DNA of 16,712 nucleotides from Bacteroidia bacterium (lineage in GTDB: Bacteria > Bacteroidota > Bacteroidia > Cytophagales > Cyclobacteriaceae): NCBI GenBank assembly GCA_012031955.1, contig JAAURZ010000004.1:1-16712 (forward strand), written 5' to 3'. The translations under genes were made by a program, and so were the position numbers. Below, in pieces: positions 1-8,855 of this stretch. Below the pieces are notes generated by a model. The model did no database searches. It saw nothing but the letters and a program-made list of their open reading frames with translations, and had not been told where the DNA came from. Numbering within the stretch: position 1 is the stretch's first letter; each line of letters starts with the position of its first letter.

Positions 1-1078
1 TGCTCGAAAAGTTTCAGACAAAGTCACTGGTACGGTAAACCGCGCGCTCACCAACATCGGCATGTTATTTACCATCTGGAGCCAATGGAGCCAGTATGCC
101 TATGTGAATTACTTGCAAGTAACGGAAGGTTCCATTGTATTTTCCAAATCACTGGAGGTCAAGAAAAAGCTCGAAGAGACCAACCAGGAGATTCTAACAT
201 TCGCAGCGCTGGAACTGCGTGGTCAGACACACAGTACCAACAATACCATCTTCAGCAATGAAGAACTTACGGATCTTGCGGGTGTAGAGTGTGTGATTCC
301 AAAAATCGGCGACAAAAAGAGACTCGTAGATCTTTCCTTGCGCAATGCAATGGAGCTGAAGAAGGAGCGTGCGCTGGCCCGCGAAGGGAAAAAGTCACGG
401 CAGACGGAAGTGCTGGAGGTGCTTAAGCACGACATGCAACTGCCAGTGCTCCCCCACGTAATCGAGTGCTTCGATAACTCTAACTTTCAGGGCACCACTC
501 CGGTTGCGTCGATGGTGCGCTTTGTTAACGCGCGGCCCGACAAAAAAAACTATCGCCACTTCAACATCAAGAGTGTGGTTGGCGCCAACGACTTCGCGTC
601 CATGAAAGAAATAGTGGGGCGTCGGTACAAGCGCATCCTGGAAGAAAACAGTCCACTGCCCGACCTCATCCTGGTGGACGGCGGCAAGGGTCAGCTAAGC
701 AGTGCGTGTGAAGCGCTGAAGGAGCTCGGCATCTATGGAAAAGTGCCGGTAGCGGGCATAGCCAAAAAACTGGAGGAAATATATTTTCCCGAAGATCCGG
801 TTCCACTACACATCAACAAAAAGTCGCAGGGGTTGCGTTTGCTGCAGCATGTGCGCGACGAGGCGCACCGGTTCGCCATAACATTCCATCGCCATAAGCG
901 CTCCAAGAATACGATCCGCACCGAACTGGAAGATCTCTCCGGCATTGGCAAGTCAACAGCCGAAAAGCTTCTCAAACATTTTAAGTCAATAAAAAAAATA
1001 AGAGAGGCATCCTTCGAGGAAATTGAAACGATAGTAGGCACACAGAAAGCCAGAATAATAGAAGGCTTAAAAAAATAA
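1..1078 (+). CDS. uvrC: Excinuclease ABC subunit C, 3' part (5' end outside window)
   Basis: UvrC makes both incisions around a DNA lesion in nucleotide excision repair, acting with UvrB after UvrA loads it. Only the C-terminal half is here. The RNase H-like nuclease domain is visible: an acidic residue in ECFDNSN (about base 466-486), a second in LILVDGGKGQL (about 668-700) and DEAHRF with the catalytic-type histidine (about 856-873). The tail has helix-hairpin-helix repeats (LSGIGKSTAEKLL), as in other UvrC proteins. Reading in frame from base 62 is uninterrupted to the TAA at 1076-1078. At the left edge, LEKFQTKSLV is read from base 3 in a different frame, and the match to UvrC continues as VNRALTNI from base 35, so the frame breaks at about 33-34. 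The following residues (about 53-95) also look disturbed. Family assignment is certain; the first 100 bases are not reliable. Confidence 0.95.
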   Translation, partial: ARKVSDKVTGTVNRALTNIGMLFTIWSQWSQYAYVNYLQVTEGSIVFSKSLEVKKKLEETNQEILTFAALELRGQTHSTNNTIFSNEELTDLAGVECVIPKIGDKKRLVDLSLRNAMELKKERALAREGKKSRQTEVLEVLKHDMQLPVLPHVIECFDNSNFQGTTPVASMVRFVNARPDKKNYRHFNIKSVVGANDFASMKEIVGRRYKRILEENSPLPDLILVDGGKGQLSSACEALKELGIYGKVPVAGIAKKLEEIYFPEDPVPLHINKKSQGLRLLQHVRDEAHRFAITFHRHKRSKNTIRTELEDLSGIGKSTAEKLLKHFKSIKKIREASFEEIETIVGTQKARIIEGLKK

Positions 1079-1097
1079 AGGAGACATCGCTGTCTCC
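1069..1097 (-). terminator. Intrinsic terminator ending the gld operon, between convergent uvrC and gldN
   Basis: A perfect 7-bp stem (GGAGACA/TGTCTCC, bases 1080-1086 and 1091-1097) with a 4-base loop TCGC lies just after the uvrC stop and 28 bases beyond the gldN stop. Read on the minus strand the stem is followed by TTTATTTTTTT, a good U-tract, so it should stop gld transcription. On the plus strand only CTTATT follows, so it is a weaker stop for uvrC. Confidence 0.75.
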
Positions 1098-1124
1098 CTT
1101 ATTCAAAGTATCAAATAGGCTAAA

Positions 1125-2071
1125 TTAAAACTCCCAAAGGTTGTGCTCTTTTTCCATGAGCATCATTTCGGCCCACTCGGTGGCCCACACTGCCTCTTTG
1201 TAAGGGCGACCGTTCGAGCGGTACGTATCAAAGATCGTCTCATCGTCAGGGTTCTCGATTTTCCAGATCACGTCCGTGGAACAAATCTCAGCAGAATCGC
1301 ATCTGCAAAGTTCTTATTCTGGGCGGTATTCTGACGGTTGAACCACACGGCGGTTTTCGGATGATTGCGGAACACCTTTTCGAGGTCTTTGTACTTGAAC
1401 CAGCCAAGGTATTCATCAACACCGGTAGTTGTCTTCGCGCCGGGCACGATCAATTGTACGGCTTGCACGTCGTAGTATAAGCGCGACCTTCTGCGGTCGA
1501 AGATCACATCTTCCACAAGGCGCAGGATATTGATGTCCCGTGGCAGGTAGTCGACAGCGGAACCAGCCGATGTGCCGGCCCAGTCGTCGGGCGACGTTTC
1601 AGGATTGGCCCCGCGGTTATCGCGAAGCGCCTGATAGTTCTTACCATTATAGGCGGTAATTTCGTCCGTATACCAGTCACGCCCAGGATCCCATGCCTCG
1701 TAAGTGGTACTGGCAGTTGCGCGGAGGCGATCGGTAAACTCTTCTTTGCTAAGCTTAGTAGTCAGCGAGTCGTGTGCGTAGATGTCTGTAATTTCGCCAG
1801 ACTTCACGGCATCGATGATCATCCGGGTGACCTCACCATTGTTGGAGAAGAACCCTTTATTCTGCTTCTCCTGCAAATCAATCGTTCTCCATATACGCAA
1901 CTTGTAGTGCTGCTCGTATTTCGGAATTGGATTGATTGAATTGGGGTTGTACTGCTCCTCAATCTCTTCACGGTACGCATTTTCTACTTCCGCACCGGCC
2001 ACTTCGGCCTGTGCGAATGCACCAACTGAAAGAGTAGACAGGAAAACCGAATAAAAAATTCTCTTCAACAT
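1125..2071 (-). CDS. gldN: T9SS/gliding motility protein GldN (PorN), frame broken near 3' end
   Basis: GldN is a periplasmic protein that, with the lipoprotein GldK, forms the ring under the outer membrane in the type 9 secretion system. It starts with a signal peptide (MLKRIFYSVFLSTLSVGAFAQ). The body carries family-like stretches such as RIWRTIDLQEKQNKGFF and PRDINILRLVEDVIFDRRRSRL. The open frame stops early at 1268, after RFVPRT. Adding one base to the run of three A (plus strand 1283-1285) restores STDVIWKIENPDDETIF and runs on to a C-terminus EKEHNLWEF, the usual end of GldN, with TAA at 1125-1127. The corrected length is 315 residues. It lies 9 bases after gldM and is the last gene of the operon. 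Assignment by family is firm; whether the frameshift is in the cell or in the data is not settled here, but an error is likelier. Confidence 0.93.
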
Positions 2072-2080
2072 ATAGTTAGA

Positions 2081-3664
2081 TTATTGAATGGGCACAGTAT
2101 AGATCTCATTGCGCACGTCAACCTTCTCATCTTGTCCCTGATAGGTTCTGCGTGTCACAGTCTTCACTTCAATTACAATGCGGTCGCCAGGTTTGAAACC
2201 GGATCTCCATTGTGCGAGATCGATGTTTTCGTTGGTGGCAGTCATTCTGTTTACAGGTTGTGTACCCCGTGCATGGATCACTTCCATGGTCCGGATGCGG
2301 TACTGGGCATCCTTGGGTACTTCCTGTTTGAAGTTATCTTCGGGTTCCGCCTTCACGCGAATGCCTGTGAGGGCACTTCCGCGGACACCGTTCTTTTTGT
2401 CAATTTCCTTCCCGGTGTTGTCGTATACCACATACGACGGCTTGGGAATCGGCTTCACATCGAAAGGCTGTGTGCCGATCGCTGTGCCTGCGTTGCTTAC
2501 CGCTACGCTTACCTTGCGCTGCGAAGGTATGATAGTCACCTTACCCGGCTTGTCGCCCTTGATGATGGTGGCGCCACTCGCGCTGAACGTGGGATTGTAG
2601 TCCGAACCCAGCGAGGGCACTTCAATATTCACATTGTTACCACAGTTCATATACAGCGTAGGAGCGTTGCCGGTTGTTACACGGATAACGGGCTGCGCCA
2701 CAAAATATTCTATAGCCGTGGTGAATGTGGTGTCATTCATCTTGATCTCCGCCTTAAAGCTTTTGGTAGCAATACCCTTGTCGTTGTATCCGCCACCTGA
2801 CGCGGTGAATTCAACCTTACCCATTTTTACGCCGGTAGGATCGTCCACTACAGGAAGTTTCTGACCGTCGCGATAGAATTCCGGGAGGATTGCGGTTGAT
2901 GAACCTGTGAGGAACAATTCCGCTTCATATTTTGCACCCGCTGCTACCGTATTAGATTTGGCGCGCACCATCGGTACAAATTTGTCGAAACGAATGGTGC
3001 CCGCACCGGCGTCCTGGCGAAGCTTGTCTAAAGCTCTCGCTTCATACTCCAATATCTCGGTTTGAATCTGTGTTACTGAGGCAAGGGCAGCGATGGGAGG
3101 TGTATTCTCGAACGTGAACGTGAGGAAGTCTTTGCGCACGTGGTCTTTGTCTCCGGCAAAAATGGGAATCTCTTTTGGAGGACGTGCCAGGTTTCCAAAC
3201 TGGAGACCAGATAACTCTTCGAGTTGCTTGGTATAGGTTTTCAGCAGGTTCTCAAAGTTCTTGCCTTCAGGGTTGCTCTTGTCGATCATCATGGTGGCCA
3301 CTTTGGAACTGTGGTCGTTGATGAAAGCCTCGTCAATTTTTTCGGTGCCCGAAGTCTCCATCATTTTCTTCTTCAGGTCATCTATGCCTTGAAGCGTGGT
3401 TTGCGTGAGCTGACGCACCTTCTGCGCATTTTCCTTAGCCTTCACCACACCTGGCTTCTGACTCTTACCCGCTTCGGCCACAATGGCCGAGAGTATTTCG
3501 GAGCTTTTTCTGTTGCCATCTTCAACAAGTGTTACCATCGTTTCGTTGATGATGGCAAACTTTTCTAACACAGCATTACTTACCTGGAGCGCCAGAAGTG
3601 CTGTCAGTACGAGGTACATCATACCGATCATCTTCTGCCTGGGAGTTTCCTTTTTACCCGCCAT
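2081..3664 (-). CDS. gldM: T9SS motor subunit GldM (PorM)
   Basis: GldM spans from the inner membrane through the periplasm and couples the GldLM proton-driven motor to the GldKN ring and outer-membrane translocon. The protein is 527 residues, a normal length. It has a short cytoplasmic N-terminus (MAGKKETPRQK), one membrane helix at about residues 12-32 (MIGMMYLVLTALLALQVSNA), then a helical region and several beta-rich periplasmic domains. Arg9 and Tyr17 are present; residues at these positions in the Flavobacterium protein are reported to matter for the GldLM core. The C-terminal part ends at NEIYTVPIQ. The reading frame is intact. The gene sits 46 bases after gldL and 9 bases before gldN, consistent with one transcript. 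Confidence 0.96.
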   Translation of the reverse strand: MAGKKETPRQKMIGMMYLVLTALLALQVSNAVLEKFAIINETMVTLVEDGNRKSSEILSAIVAEAGKSQKPGVVKAKENAQKVRQLTQTTLQGIDDLKKKMMETSGTEKIDEAFINDHSSKVATMMIDKSNPEGKNFENLLKTYTKQLEELSGLQFGNLARPPKEIPIFAGDKDHVRKDFLTFTFENTPPIAALASVTQIQTEILEYEARALDKLRQDAGAGTIRFDKFVPMVRAKSNTVAAGAKYEAELFLTGSSTAILPEFYRDGQKLPVVDDPTGVKMGKVEFTASGGGYNDKGIATKSFKAEIKMNDTTFTTAIEYFVAQPVIRVTTGNAPTLYMNCGNNVNIEVPSLGSDYNPTFSASGATIIKGDKPGKVTIIPSQRKVSVAVSNAGTAIGTQPFDVKPIPKPSYVVYDNTGKEIDKKNGVRGSALTGIRVKAEPEDNFKQEVPKDAQYRIRTMEVIHARGTQPVNRMTATNENIDLAQWRSGFKPGDRIVIEVKTVTRRTYQGQDEKVDVRNEIYTVPIQ

Positions 3665-3710
3665 GGTTAATTGGTTTTCTCTTGGTTAAAAAACTAACTA
3701 CTACAACAAC

Positions 3711-4529
3711 CTAGTTTTGTCCGCCACCTTTCATGGCAGTCAGCATACTTCCATACACCTTGTTGAGGGCGGTGAGGTTATCGCTCAGTTTACCCAACTC
3801 AGTCGTAAAGCGAGCTGTATTGTCGCCCACTTTAGAAAGCCCTTGCATAGCTCCGGTAAGGCTTTCGTAGAACTTGTTCATATTCTTCACGTGGCTGTCG
3901 GCATCCTTCAGTTCCATTTCGTACACTGAGTTCAGCGCGGCCAGGTTCTTTGTTACTTTTTGCACTTGCGAGTGGTACTCGCCTGCATCTTTAGATGCTT
4001 CAGACATGCTCGACACCGCCTTGATGGCAACATCGTATGACTTGTTCATTTCAACCAACTGGGTGGATGCCTTCTTTACATTGTTGGCATAGTCGTTAGT
4101 GGCTACTGCGGCGTCGGACAGGTTGGACATCTTCTTGGCGGATTCTGCAAGATTATTGAGGCCCTTTCCAAGGCTTTCCATCAACTCAGGACCAATTTTG
4201 GCTTTTTCCAGGGAGACATCGAGCTGCTGCGTGAGGGATGCACCCTGCTTGTTGCTGATGCGTGTGGGTGCTGCAGGCGCTTCATAGTCTTCGGCCAATT
4301 CAGGATACACCTTCGACCAATCCGGCTCCTGGTGTGGCGGCTCAAATGCACTCAAGAAGAAGATCACAGCCTCGGTAGAGAGACCTATCATCAGCATTTC
4401 GTCCGCACCTGTTAAGTGAAGGATTTTAAACAAAGCACCAATAATAACAACTGCTGCACCGATACCATAAACTTTTGGCATTATGGTCTTAAAGAGTAGC
4501 TCAGCAAATCCGCCTTTTTTCTTGCTCAT
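3711..4529 (-). CDS. gldL: T9SS motor subunit GldL (PorL)
   Basis: GldL is the inner-membrane stator-like partner of GldM in the proton-motive-force-driven motor that powers type 9 secretion and gliding. The 272-residue protein has two N-terminal membrane helices (about 17-37 and 45-62) and a long cytoplasmic, helical, coiled-coil-like C-terminal part. By my alignment from memory to the Flavobacterium johnsoniae protein, Tyr21, Lys35, His38, Glu53 (in STEAVIFFLSAFEPP) and Glu63 correspond to the conserved residues Y13, K27, H30, E49 and E59, so the proton-handling residues appear kept. The C-terminus is rich in repeated asparagine, leucine and lysine helices. The frame is intact. A 75-base gap separates it from gldK, longer than elsewhere in the operon. 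Confidence 0.96.
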   Translation of the reverse strand: MSKKKGGFAELLFKTIMPKVYGIGAAVVIIGALFKILHLTGADEMLMIGLSTEAVIFFLSAFEPPHQEPDWSKVYPELAEDYEAPAAPTRISNKQGASLTQQLDVSLEKAKIGPELMESLGKGLNNLAESAKKMSNLSDAAVATNDYANNVKKASTQLVEMNKSYDVAIKAVSSMSEASKDAGEYHSQVQKVTKNLAALNSVYEMELKDADSHVKNMNKFYESLTGAMQGLSKVGDNTARFTTELGKLSDNLTALNKVYGSMLTAMKGGGQN

Positions 4530-4598
4530 TTTTTTAATGGTTTAAGTTTTTGCCTATTTGATCGAGTTGATACTTAAATAAATATATATCAGAGTTCT

Positions 4599-4614
4599 TG
4601 AATTTTAAAATTCA
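4599..4614. repeat. 16-bp perfect palindrome over the gldK stop codon
   Basis: TGAATTTTAAAATTCA reads the same on both strands and covers the last codons and the TAA of gldK. It is AT-rich with no U-tract, so it is not a typical terminator. It may be chance, because it lies in an AT-rich gap of the operon. Confidence 0.5.
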
Positions 4615-5687
4615 GTGCCGGATGAACGGCCCAGGTGGGTCATAGCACATCTGAACCCAATGTATGCCCTGGTTGAATCTTTAAATTCATACACTCTTGT
4701 TCCGGTTTCGAGGTAATAAGCAACATCTTTCCACGATCCGCCGCGCACTACTTTCTTGGGTGGAATCTTAGGATCGTAAGAGCTGCTCTCGGGATCTGTT
4801 CTCTTGTCGATGTACTGTGGGTTGAGATCCCACACGGTAGGAACGGACGCCGGGTTGAAGTCGTCGAGACACCACTCGGCTACGTTTCCGGCCATGTCGT
4901 AAAGACCATAGTCGTTGGGGAAATAAGATTGCACGGGAGAGCTGTAAGCGAAGCCGTCATCGTAGAAGTTGCCACGGCCGGGCTTGAAGTTGGCCAGCAT
5001 GCAACCCTTCGCGTTGCGTATGTACGGGTTACCCCAAGGATACTTGGCGAGGTCTCTGCCGCCGCGAGCTGCATATTCCCACTCAGCTTCGGACGGGAGC
5101 CTGAAGCCAGGCATCGGGAAGTCGCCTACACTCTTGCGATAGTCGTTGAGATAGGCTGTTCTCCATTTGCCGAAAAAGACGGCAGCGTCCCAGTTGATAC
5201 CCACCACCGGGTAGTCGTCGTAGCCAGGGTGCCAATAGTAGTAGTCCTGAATTGGATCGCCCATGTGGTGCGCAAAGTCCTTTACCCATGACGTTGTATC
5301 AGGATAGTAGAGTTGTCTGAAAGTTTCAGCATCCACAGTTTCGAATCCTTCAAGACTTCCATTGTCGACGAGGAAGAAGTTGGTGAACTGACGGTACTCG
5401 TTGTTGGTAATTTCGGTATCGTCCATAAAGAACGAGCCGATCGTAACCTGTTTGTTAAAGTTGATCTGCGTAGAAGCAGGATCTTCATCCGCCTGTCCCA
5501 TATGGAACGTACCAGCGGGAATGGGCACCATACCATAGGGTATCGTCATTACCCATCCTTCACGGCCGGGTACACCGACCAGCTCGCCTTGGTCTCCGCC
5601 CTTTCCGCCGAGGCCTAGTAAGCCACACGCGCTCGCTGCCAGCCCGGTGACGAGTAAAACAAGTTTTGACGAGATCGATCTATTCAT
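4605..5687 (-). CDS. gldK: T9SS lipoprotein GldK (PorK), SUMF1/FGE-like fold
   Basis: GldK is an outer-membrane lipoprotein facing the periplasm that forms the ring complex with GldN in the type 9 secretion system. Its 360 residues begin with a lipoprotein signal peptide with a lipobox-like ASAC ending at Cys21. The rest is a formylglycine-generating-enzyme (SUMF1) fold: IPAGTFHMG (about 57-65), MDDTEITNNEYRQF, FRLPSEAEWEYAARGG, GNVAEWC, VVRGGSW and GFRCAM appear in the usual order. GldK proteins use this fold structurally and are not known to be sulfatase-activating enzymes. The frame is intact. The gene follows porP/sprF by 122 bases and starts the gldKLMN run; a promoter candidate lies in that gap. 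Confidence 0.96.
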   Translation of the reverse strand: MNRSISSKLVLLVTGLAASACGLLGLGGKGGDQGELVGVPGREGWVMTIPYGMVPIPAGTFHMGQADEDPASTQINFNKQVTIGSFFMDDTEITNNEYRQFTNFFLVDNGSLEGFETVDAETFRQLYYPDTTSWVKDFAHHMGDPIQDYYYWHPGYDDYPVVGINWDAAVFFGKWRTAYLNDYRKSVGDFPMPGFRLPSEAEWEYAARGGRDLAKYPWGNPYIRNAKGCMLANFKPGRGNFYDDGFAYSSPVQSYFPNDYGLYDMAGNVAEWCLDDFNPASVPTVWDLNPQYIDKRTDPESSSYDPKIPPKKVVRGGSWKDVAYYLETGTRVYEFKDSTRAYIGFRCAMTHLGRSSGTEF

Positions 5688-5767
5688 AGCTTCTTGCTCA
5701 ATTAGTCAAAAGAATATAAGGAATCCGAAATTTAGTGTTAATGGGTCTATTTTAAAAAAGTGAGTAC

Positions 5768-5797
5768 CAAATTCATTAAAATCTCAAAAAACGCAAA
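5768..5797 (-). promoter_or_regulatory. Candidate Bacteroidota promoter for gldKLMN
   Basis: On the minus strand TTTG (5797-5794), 18 bases and TGAATTTG (5775-5768) resemble the -33 TTTG and -7 TAnnTTTG elements of Bacteroidota promoters, with 7 of 8 matches at -7. It lies in the 122-base gap upstream of gldK. The gap is AT-rich, so a chance match is possible. Confidence 0.35.
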
Positions 5798-5809
5798 ACC
5801 ATTTGTCGT

Positions 5810-6770
5810 TTAGTGCCTATACCTGGGGGTCCGAACGACTTTTTTACCGCTGCCCGGGTTCACTGGTAACTCGTAGCTCAGCATGATTTCATGCGACGTC
5901 GGCTGCTTGGCTTCCTGGTCTTTAATGATATAGTCCAATGAATACCCAATTTTCAGGGACTTGTCTTTCAACAGGCTGTAGCCGAGAATCAAAATGGCAG
6001 CCTCGGATTGTCTGAACGACAAGCCGCCCCACATCGTATCTTTTAGAGTGGCAATAAGCCCGATGTCGAAAGAATACTCGTTGAAATCTGTTTTTACGAG
6101 GACGGTTGGACTCACCTTAAGATCAAAGTTTACTTCATAAATGTAGCCCGCGGTGAAGTTGAGGTGATTCTCGAGTGAGTTGCGCTGATTTTGCACACCA
6201 AAGTCGAACTCCGACTTAAGGAGGTGATTGAACCCTGCACCTGCATACCATTTCTCCGTCCGGTAGAACACGCCAAAAGCCATGTCGGGTTTGATCTGAG
6301 AGTCTTTGCCAACCTTGTCTTTCAGCAATTCGTCGTCGGGCTGAATGGCTCTGTACTTGTCATAGTCGAGTGTCTGGCTAAACACACCCACCCGTATGCC
6401 GAAGCTGAGCTTGGATTCTCTGATACCCAGATGATAGGCATAGTTGGCTTGTATCTCCAGGTTGTTTTGCGGCCCGAGTTTATCATTCACAACATAAGCG
6501 CCGAATCCACTTCGCAGTTTATATACGGGCGTGGTAAAGCTTACCATCTGTGTAGAGGGCGCGCCGCCGTCGCCAAAACTCGATTGATAGCCCAGCCACT
6601 GGCTCCTGTGAAAGGCCGTGATCTTGGTAACGCCATCTACACCGGCATATGCGGGCGTGATGAACAGGTTGTTGAACACTGTACTGTGTGAACTGGGCAT
6701 CTTGTTGGGCAAACACCTCAGACGCCAGAAACATCAGCGCAAAAAAGTATGGGGTCCTCCTGAGTATCAA
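5810..6770 (-). CDS. porP: PorP/SprF-family type IX secretion membrane protein, frame broken near 5' end
   Basis: PorP/SprF proteins are outer-membrane beta-barrel proteins of about 300 residues that work with the T9SS, and the gene commonly precedes gldK/porK, as here. Two overlapping frames make up the gene. The first gives a signal peptide and mature start (MILRRTPYFFALMFLASEVFAQ, then QDAQFTQY); the second resumes at FNNLFITPAYAG, which is the conserved PorP start region. Dropping base 6679 joins them as FTQYMFNNLF, giving 319 residues. The rest carries barrel-like features: YKLRSGFG, YAYHLG, LSFGIRVGVFSQ, KPDMAFGVFYR and a terminal MLSYELP strand. The start codon is TTG at 6770-6768; no ATG exists in frame upstream, and the ATG at residue 13 would leave too short a signal peptide. 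The N-terminus is therefore somewhat uncertain. Confidence 0.92.
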
Positions 6771-6793
6771 GTCTAAAAAACTTAAAGCAGAAG

Positions 6794-6825
6794 CTAAAGT
6801 AAGCGCTTTTTTACGACACTTTCAA
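6794..6825 (-). promoter_or_regulatory. Candidate Bacteroidota promoter for porP/sprF
   Basis: On the minus strand TTG (6825-6823), 21 bases and TACTTTAG (6801-6794) fit the -33 and -7 pattern with 7 of 8 matches at -7. It lies 24 bases before the proposed TTG start, so it would give a short leader and separate porP from the upstream hemD gene. Confidence 0.4.
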
Positions 6826-6886
6826 CCGTCATGTAATTAAAGTGTAATAAAAAAGGCGAGTTTCTAAAATACACGCAATGAAGCAG

Positions 6887-7664
6887 TTATTTAATGCCGT
6901 TCACCTTCTTAATGTAAAGTTCGAGGGCGCCGGTCATCGACGGTGCATTCGGTAGCGGTGCTTCGAATATCCAAAATAAGCCCCGCGTCGTTCACCGCCT
7001 TCGCAGTTGTAGGTCCGAACGCTGCAATGCGCGTATTATTTTGTTTGAACTTGGGGAAGTTCACGAACAACGAGTTTATACCCGACGGACTGAAGAACGC
7101 GAGTATGTCGTAGAATACCTCGGTGAGATCCGAAAGATCACTGGCAACGGTGTGATAGATGATTGCTTCGGTGTACTGGTACCCGTTTTCGCGAAGGAAG
7201 TCGGGGATGTCGTTCTTCCGGATATCGGAGCATGGGAAGAGATACTTTTCGTTCTTGTGTTTCTTCAGGATTTCAAGAAGGTCTTGTGCTGTCTTGAGGC
7301 CTGTAAAGATTTTTCGCTTGCGAATCACAATGTACTTCTGCAGGTAGTTCGACGTCTGTTCAGAGATGCAGAAGTACTTCATCTCCGGAGGCATTTCAAG
7401 TTTCAACTCGGCGCAAGTCGTAAAGAAATGGTCGACCGCGTTGCGGCTTGTGAATATCACCGCGGTATGATTGAGGATGTCTATTTTCTGTTTTCTGAAT
7501 TCTTTGACTGGAACAGGCTCCACTTGAATGAAGGGCCTGAAGTCGATCTTCAGGTTGAACTTTTCTGCTAGCTTCAGGTAAGGTGAATTGGTATCGGCAG
7601 GAAAATCTTGAGTTACGAGGATACTTTTCACCTTACGCATCCTTTCATTAGCGATCTCACTCAT
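6887..7664 (-). CDS. hemD: Uroporphyrinogen-III synthase, frame broken near 3' end
   Basis: HemD cyclises hydroxymethylbilane to uroporphyrinogen III, the common precursor of heme, siroheme and cobalamin, in the cytoplasm. The sequence has the two-domain layout of the family: VKSILVTQ near the start, AVIFTSRNAVDHFF (about 68-81), a central YLFPCSDIRKNDIPDFL and a second-domain FFSPSGINSLF followed by IAAFGPTTAKAVNDAGL. The open frame ends at 6909 in an unrelated tail (DDRRPRTLH). Removing one base (6965) gives the family-like end EAPLPNAPSMTGALELYI and a stop at 6887-6889, for 258 residues. The first ATG is used; a second at residue 9 (MRKVKSI) is an equally good start. The gene is 22 bases after the DUF4271 gene, a common arrangement in Bacteroidota. 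Confidence 0.92.
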
Positions 7665-7686
7665 ATCAACACTTGTCGTATTCAGG

Positions 7687-8813
7687 CTAATTGTATAGAA
7701 GTTTGATGGTAATCAACAGCGGTATTACTTCGGTGGCACAAATGTACGAAAATATATGGAACTTGCTGAACTCTGCTTTTCCCGCTACTTTAAAAAAGAT
7801 CAGCACCACCCAGCCAGCGAAAACCCAACGCACCGCAGCGTAGAGGAATGCGTATACGCCGGCATTGGCGCCATGACTCAGGTTGTAGATCAGTACGATT
7901 GCAAGCAGCGCTCCGAAGGTGATGAGCAACAGGCGGATCCAGTTCAGGAATTGCAACTGGGTTTGTTCTTGCATGTTGAACAGCCATGTAACGCTTTGAA
8001 GAACGAGGAATTTCAAAAGATGGCGCCAAGCACCAATACACTTAACAGTAACCAGTTGAGCACTGCCATGGGCAACGTGTGCGACTGGAATGATACCGCA
8101 ACTGGAAACGGGAACGGCGCGAAGCGGAATATGATCATGAGAAACAATCCTACGATCAGGCCGGTGTAGCAGTAAAACAAAACGTTTACGCCGTCGGTGA
8201 GCCTTGCTTCCGAAATTCTGTCGGTCGATTCACGTATCGAAAATATGCGGGTAACAGAAAAATAATCTGCGGCGAGCCGCGCATTGAGTTGCACTATAAC
8301 AACGAGCAGCACAAGCAGCACCAGTGTGCTCAGGATGATGAAGTCGCGGAAGAAAGATCGTGGCCTGGACAGGGCGCCCGCCTCGGGTGCAGCCTTCGGC
8401 CGCGTGAGCCAGGTGCGCAGGCTTGTGAATGCAATCTTGCGTTGGTGAATGGATATCCAGATGCCGTCGCTGTCGCCATGCTTGGCAATGAGGCTGTCGG
8501 CAGCGAGATTCAGCGCACTTGTTTGGCCGGCAATCAATTTATTGTTTATCAGGAATGTGAACGGCATGCTGCTCATGACCATGAGTCTTTCGCCAGGCGA
8601 CGCGCGCTCCAGTCTAAAGTAGATACTCGACGGCCGCCCCGGCAATGCATCGAAGGGCACGTACTGCGTGCCGTCGTAAACCTGCCACCTGGGTTTCAGA
8701 TTGATTACGCTGTCGGGCACCGGCTGGCTGAAGCCGGATATAAACACGAAGCTGAGCAACAGGGCTGTGATGGCGGGGAAGGCTCGCAATTTCATCGTGG
8801 CCAAAAATATCAT
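7687..8813 (-). CDS. DUF4271 integral membrane protein, frame broken at the middle
   Basis: This is a membrane protein of the DUF4271 family, found next to hemD in Bacteroidota; its biochemical role is not known to me. The N-terminus is a signal-like segment (FPAITALLLSFVFISGFS, from the second methionine at 8795). A soluble region of about 130 residues follows, then a run of hydrophobic helices: FIILSTLVLLVLLVVIV, VLFYCYTGLIVGLFLMIIF, MAVLNWLLLSVLVLGAI, LLLITFGALLAIVLIY, VYAFLYAAVRWVFAGW and IPLLITIKLLY. The two halves lie in different frames; adding one base to the run of four A at 8015-8018 (plus strand) joins them as GAIFLKFLVLQS, a 375-residue protein. M1 at 8813 and M7 at 8795 are both plausible starts. 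It begins divergently from hemW, 57 bases apart. Confidence 0.85.
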
Positions 8814-8855
8814 AATCGCACCGATTCATCACCATGCCAATTTCGTTTCGTCATG

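Noticed and set aside
77..94. Tandem 9-base near-repeat (TGGAGCCAA, TGGAGCCAG) in uvrC
   Set aside because: Two copies only, in frame, at a low-quality left edge; probably part of the disturbed sequence or chance.
1268..1300. Early stop of GldN as a natural short form or programmed frameshift
   Set aside because: The break is at a three-base A run with no slippery heptamer or stimulatory hairpin evident, and the alternate frame encodes the normal GldN end EHNLWEF. Many other genes show the same kind of break.
2084..2800. Long plus-strand open frame inside gldM
   Set aside because: It is the antisense shadow of the well-supported gldM frame, with no recognisable domain.
4605..5687. GldK as an active sulfatase-activating enzyme
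   Set aside because: The fold is shared, but the lipoprotein signal, the gene context and the family all point to the T9SS ring protein.
6844..6876. Weak hairpin with T run after hemD as a terminator
   Set aside because: The stem has only 3 + 2 base pairs around a mismatch, so I did not list it, although the T run is on the correct strand.
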